Shown: piece after piece, positions 16,108-18,540 of the stretch | Layout of the letters: each line of letters opens with the position of its first letter | Position numbering within the stretch: position 1 is the stretch's first letter | Assembly: GCA_031279915.1 (NCBI GenBank) | Contig: JAITHO010000020.1 | Location: 1 to 18,540 of the forward strand | Direction of reading: 5' to 3' | Source: Tannerellaceae bacterium | GTDB taxonomy: Bacteria; Bacteroidota; Bacteroidia; Bacteroidales; Tannerellaceae | Length of the DNA stretch: 18,540 nucleotides | Position numbers and translations under genes: made by a program | Notes under the pieces: generated by a model | Database searches by the model: none | What the model saw: the letters and a program-made list of their open reading frames with translations, nothing else | Told to the model about the DNA's origin: nothing

Positions 16108-16221
16108 CTATCTGACTGAGACTTTTACTGTCTTGTTGTCGCAAACGATTATGTAGATGCCGCGTACTATGCTAACCCGCACTTCGGTTGCGTACTGTAC
16201 GGCGTAGCGGGGGGTGGCGAC
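16108..16221 (-). pseudogene. 3' remnant of a T9SS-cargo gene (type A sorting domain tail)
   Basis: The minus strand ends with ATEVRVSIVRGIYIIVCD followed by NKTVKVSVR and a TAG stop (16110-16108). The GIYI-V...NKTVKV-VR ending is characteristic of the C-terminal sorting domain of Bacteroidetes T9SS-secreted proteins (TIGR04183-like). Only about 38 residues of similar character remain (from LVATPRYAVQY on). Upstream the frame runs into the 22-bp repeats and the palindrome, with no start signal, signal peptide or passenger domain. The hairpin at 16035-16067 would be the gene's original terminator. The body of the gene seems to have been deleted or replaced. Confidence 0.6.
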
Positions 16222-16326
16222 AAGGGCTAAATTTCTATGCGCATGCGCGTAAATTTCCATGCGCATGGAAATAAATTTCTGTCCGCATGGAAATTTTTTT
16301 TCTCCCGCATGGAAATTTTTGCGCAT
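16217..16326. repeat. 22-bp tandem repeat, five units
   Basis: Units begin at 16217, 16239, 16261, 16283 and 16305, each 22 bp. The pattern is GCGCATG or CCGCATG, then GAAAT or CGCGT, then AAATTT or T-rich sequence ending in CTGT, CCAT or CTC. The first unit (in GCGACAAGGGCTAAATTT) is the most divergent. Pieces of inverted symmetry occur, such as TTTCCATGCGCATGGAAA at 16254-16271, a perfect 18-bp palindrome across a unit junction. Reading frames through it are low-complexity and not credible as genes. Confidence 0.8.
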
Positions 16327-16328
16327 CT

Positions 16329-16356
16329 GTGGAGACGAAATGCATTGCGTCTCTAC
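16329..16356. repeat. 28-bp near-perfect palindrome (GAGACG...CGTCTC type)
   Basis: GTGGAGACG (16329-16337), A, AATGCATT (16339-16346), G, CGTCTCTAC (16348-16356). The dyad centre is between 16342 and 16343, with only one mismatch (16338/16347) and one G-T pair (16331/16354). It resembles the dispersed extragenic palindromes with GTAGAGACG/CGTCTCTAC ends that I recall from Bacteroidetes and cyanobacteria. It directly abuts the 22-bp repeats. Confidence 0.65.
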
Positions 16357-16611
16357 GGAAACGACGACGGCTTTTATCCATATCAAATGTTTTTTTATCT
16401 CTTGTTTATACATATTGTTGTTGTTTACATCGGCGTAAAAATATATACACTGGCTGCGAAAGCAGGCGACAAATCGTCAGTAAAAAGCGATACTTTACTT
16501 CTTGCTGAGGACCAACTATTTTGAACATGGGTCATTTGTTGAAGTGTATAAACGGGCAGCTTGGTGTCAAAACAAGAATTATTCTCCTATTTCGACAGAT
16601 AAATATGGGTA
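16357..16611. other. Gene-free AT-rich stretch
   Basis: Nothing recognisable: no credible ORF with family resemblance, no consensus promoter in either direction and no clear terminator for the AraC-type gene that ends at 16612. Confidence 0.5.
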
Positions 16612-18360
16612 TTACTTGCCTTTCCTGGCTGCGCTGCGAAACTCTTTAGGGGTTATGCGGTATTTATTTTGAAATTGGCGTTGGAATGTTCTTATGGTGC
16701 CGAAGCCTGTTTTTCCGGCAATATCCTCTATTGAGAAGTCTGATTCTTCGAGCATCGTAATGGCATCTTTAAGGCGCAGGCCGTTGATGTAGTCTGTGAA
16801 CGACATTCCGAAGCATGCCATGAAGGCGTCGACAAAGAGTTCGCGGTTTGTGCCCAGATGGTCGATAATGTAGTCGCGGTTGATGCTCGGATTGAGATAG
16901 GCCTTGTCGAGGAGGATGAAGTCGCGAATCTCTCGGCAGAGCTTGTCTTTGCGGCTTTCGGGGCATAAGCTTTCGGAGTCGTCGATATCGGTTGCGGCTT
17001 CGGGCTCAACAAAGGTTGTTTTGCTGAGCAGTTCCTTGTCTCGCGCTTCCTGTTGTGCGGTAAGCTCTTGGATTTGCTCCGTGAGGGCGCGGTTCTTTTC
17101 GGCAATTTTTCGACTGCAGAATACCCAGATGCCGAGGGCGACGGCGAGCAGGAGGCATCCGCCAAGAGCAAAGAGGAAGTAGAGGCGGTTCCGCTCTTTC
17201 TCGGCCACATGACGGTCTACGTCGTACTGCGTGCGGAGTTCGTCGAGCTGTACCTGATTTTTCCGCATCTCAAACGAATCGCGCAGGGCGATATGCTCTT
17301 CATACACGGCTACTATCTCTTCGGCATTAAGCATCTTGGCCAGGATCCGCGCTTTGGTTTGCAGTATCCATCTGAGATGAAAGCCGGCCGCCGATGCCTT
17401 GCAGAGTCGCACGGCTTCGTTGCATAGCTCAAGCGCTCGCGGATAGTCTTTTCGCGATTCGGCAATCTCCGCTCTGTAACGCATAATATTCACCATACTT
17501 CTTTCCACGCCGGGAAGCATTTCTTCGGCAAGATCGATGAAAGGTTCGGCCTTGTCAAATTCCTTCATATCCAAATACACTACTGCCTGCATGATATAGA
17601 GCGAATTCCGGCTTATAGTCATAGGCCGTTTCTTCAGCGCTTCGAGGCGATCGACGGCTTTGTTATATTCCTGAAGCCATTCCTGCGCTTCGGCAAAGCG
17701 TTTCTGCTCCGACAGTATTTCAACAAGTGAAAAGTAGGCATAGAGACTGACGCCGGGGTTCTCGCGCCGGCTGAGGATGGAGATGGTTTTCTTGTAGTAT
17801 TCTTCCGCATCCTCCAGTCGAGCAAGGTTACAATAAGCATCGCCCATTGTGAGAGTGGCGACGCTCATTCCGTCCTCATCTTTTTTGCTGTTGGCTTCGT
17901 CATACAATTCGCGTGCTTTACGAATGGCGGTTTCAAACATATATTCTTCCATGTATGTCTCAAGCAATGTTTGGTACATCTGATAATAAAGCTCCCACTG
18001 CTCGTTTTCGGCAAGATATTTCAGATAATCGGGAGCTGTTGCCATTACTTCCTGTTTGAGTCCTTTGTTGAATAGACAATTGATATGAACAAACTTCAAT
18101 CGTCCCTCCTGTTTTTTGTTGCCTTGTCTGCGCATCTCGCGGATGCCTTCATTGTAGAGCAGTGATACGGAATCCTGCGATAGATTTACCGAAACATCTT
18201 CCGACAGAAGCTTGACGTAGGCATTCTGTTTGTCTTCTCCGCCTGACGTTGCGATGACGTTCAGTAGCGAATCAATCCGTTGCTGCTGCGTATCGTTTGC
18301 CTGCGCCGCTGCCGCGAAAGATGTCAGTAGTAAGATAAATGATAATAGTATTCCTTTCAT
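16612..18360 (-). CDS. Membrane-anchored TPR/AraC-family one-component regulator
   Basis: 582 residues. The signal sequence is at 1-22 (hydrophobic 4-19, likely cleavage after AAAAQA). A periplasmic region of about 23-365 holds TPR-like helix pairs such as YCNLARLEDAEEYYKKTISIL, LVEILSEQKRFAEAQEWL, DMKEFDKAEPFIDLAEEML and YRAEIAESRKDYPRALELCNEAV. A predicted coiled coil lies at 365-391 (VQLDELRTQYDVDRHVAEKE), one transmembrane helix at 393-414, a cytoplasmic coiled linker at 417-445, and an AraC-type double helix-turn-helix at about 485-577 (IDHLGTNRELFVDAF, then SIEDIAGKTGFGTIRTFQRQF and YRITPKEFR). It should sense a periplasmic or envelope signal and regulate genes directly. The ATG at 18360 starts a good signal peptide. 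It has no operon partner in the window; its promoter region carries paired direct repeats. Confidence 0.88.
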   Translation of the reverse strand: MKGILLSFILLLTSFAAAAQANDTQQQRIDSLLNVIATSGGEDKQNAYVKLLSEDVSVNLSQDSVSLLYNEGIREMRRQGNKKQEGRLKFVHINCLFNKGLKQEVMATAPDYLKYLAENEQWELYYQMYQTLLETYMEEYMFETAIRKARELYDEANSKKDEDGMSVATLTMGDAYCNLARLEDAEEYYKKTISILSRRENPGVSLYAYFSLVEILSEQKRFAEAQEWLQEYNKAVDRLEALKKRPMTISRNSLYIMQAVVYLDMKEFDKAEPFIDLAEEMLPGVERSMVNIMRYRAEIAESRKDYPRALELCNEAVRLCKASAAGFHLRWILQTKARILAKMLNAEEIVAVYEEHIALRDSFEMRKNQVQLDELRTQYDVDRHVAEKERNRLYFLFALGGCLLLAVALGIWVFCSRKIAEKNRALTEQIQELTAQQEARDKELLSKTTFVEPEAATDIDDSESLCPESRKDKLCREIRDFILLDKAYLNPSINRDYIIDHLGTNRELFVDAFMACFGMSFTDYINGLRLKDAITMLEESDFSIEDIAGKTGFGTIRTFQRQFQNKYRITPKEFRSAARKGK

Positions 18361-18388
18361 AACTCTGCGTTTTATTAAATTAAAAGCG

Positions 18389-18396
18389 CAAAGCTA
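18389..18396 (-). promoter_or_regulatory. -7 element of the TPR/AraC gene promoter, no -33 box
   Basis: On the minus strand this reads TAGCTTTG, an exact TANNTTTG. At 19-21 nt upstream there is nothing like TTTG, so the promoter probably needs an activator. Expected transcription start is near 18383, about 23 nt before the ATG. Confidence 0.6.
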
Positions 18397-18418
18397 TGCA
18401 ACCGCTAAGGCAGCGAGG

Positions 18419-18466
18419 TGTCTAAACCGGAAAACTTAGCGGGCATTTGTTGCCTAAACAGGAAAA
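18419..18466 (-). promoter_or_regulatory. Pair of 16-bp direct repeats upstream of the TPR/AraC gene
   Basis: Plus-strand TGTCTAAACCGGAAAA (18419-18434) and TGCCTAAACAGGAAAA (18451-18466) agree at 14 of 16 positions and are 32 bp apart, about three helical turns. The inner copy sits where the missing -33 box would be or just upstream of it (roughly -36 to -51), and the outer at about -68 to -83. This is the geometry expected for tandem AraC-family activator sites. The remaining 74 bases to the window end show nothing I can assign. Confidence 0.5.
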
Positions 18467-18540
18467 GATTGTACGGCGAACCAGCCAGCTAGGCAGGCGG
18501 AATTATTTTTTGACGCAAACGCAAATGCAATCACGATCGC

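Noticed and set aside
16237..16524. 95-codon plus-strand ORF over the 22-bp repeats
   Set aside because: Its first third is repeat sequence, the rest is AT-rich with no family resemblance, and no promoter precedes it.
1..18540. tRNA, rRNA, insertion sequence or prophage genes
   Set aside because: Looked for and not found: no transposase or integrase motifs and no clover-leaf candidates.

Overview
The window reads as chromosomal DNA of a Bacteroidetes, most likely a Bacteroidales. Two promoters match the Bacteroidetes sigma-ABfr form exactly (TTTG, 19 nt, TANNTTTG). The gene families fit as well: a DUF4837 lipoprotein, a bifunctional HisB, and a membrane TPR/AraC regulator. A remnant of a type IX secretion (T9SS) sorting domain argues for a T9SS-bearing lineage rather than typical gut Bacteroides. 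I cannot name the species. I see no phage, insertion sequence, tRNA, rRNA or CRISPR.

Layout. (1) 12-4612, plus strand: one promoter drives a tight operon of DUF4837 lipoprotein, a PdxA-like protein, an OPT-family oligopeptide transporter and a small PqqD-domain protein. The genes are separated by 5 and 7 nt, and the last pair overlaps by 4 nt. The PdxA-like protein has lost two of the three metal-ligand histidines of the family and several substrate contacts, so its annotated reaction is doubtful. (2) 4613-5508: an AT-rich gap filled mainly by a degenerate ~41-bp tandem array (about 4659-5314) whose inverted arms co-vary. (3) 5509-6984: a cytoplasmic TPR protein of unknown role, converging on the next operon. 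(4) 12483-7010, minus strand: hisB-sbcD-sbcC from a single consensus promoter, with both junctions overlapping by 4 nt. (5) 12699-14306: a DEAD-box RNA helicase, divergent from hisB, starting at TTG. (6) 14438-16006: an AlbA_2/HATPase_c_4/winged-helix protein. (7) 16007-16611: a decayed region with a strong hairpin, the 3' end of a T9SS-cargo gene, five 22-bp tandem repeats and a 28-bp palindrome. (8) 18466-16612, minus strand: a periplasmic-TPR/transmembrane/AraC one-component regulator, whose promoter lacks a -33 box and instead carries two 16-bp direct repeats.

How the genes fit together. Most of the content is housekeeping: histidine synthesis, DNA end processing and RNA remodelling. The parts worth following are the lipoprotein/pseudo-PdxA/OPT/PqqD operon, which could be a peptide uptake or handling module, and the two repeat-rich intergenic regions. 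Alignments to E. coli PdxA were made from memory of that sequence and should be re-run.
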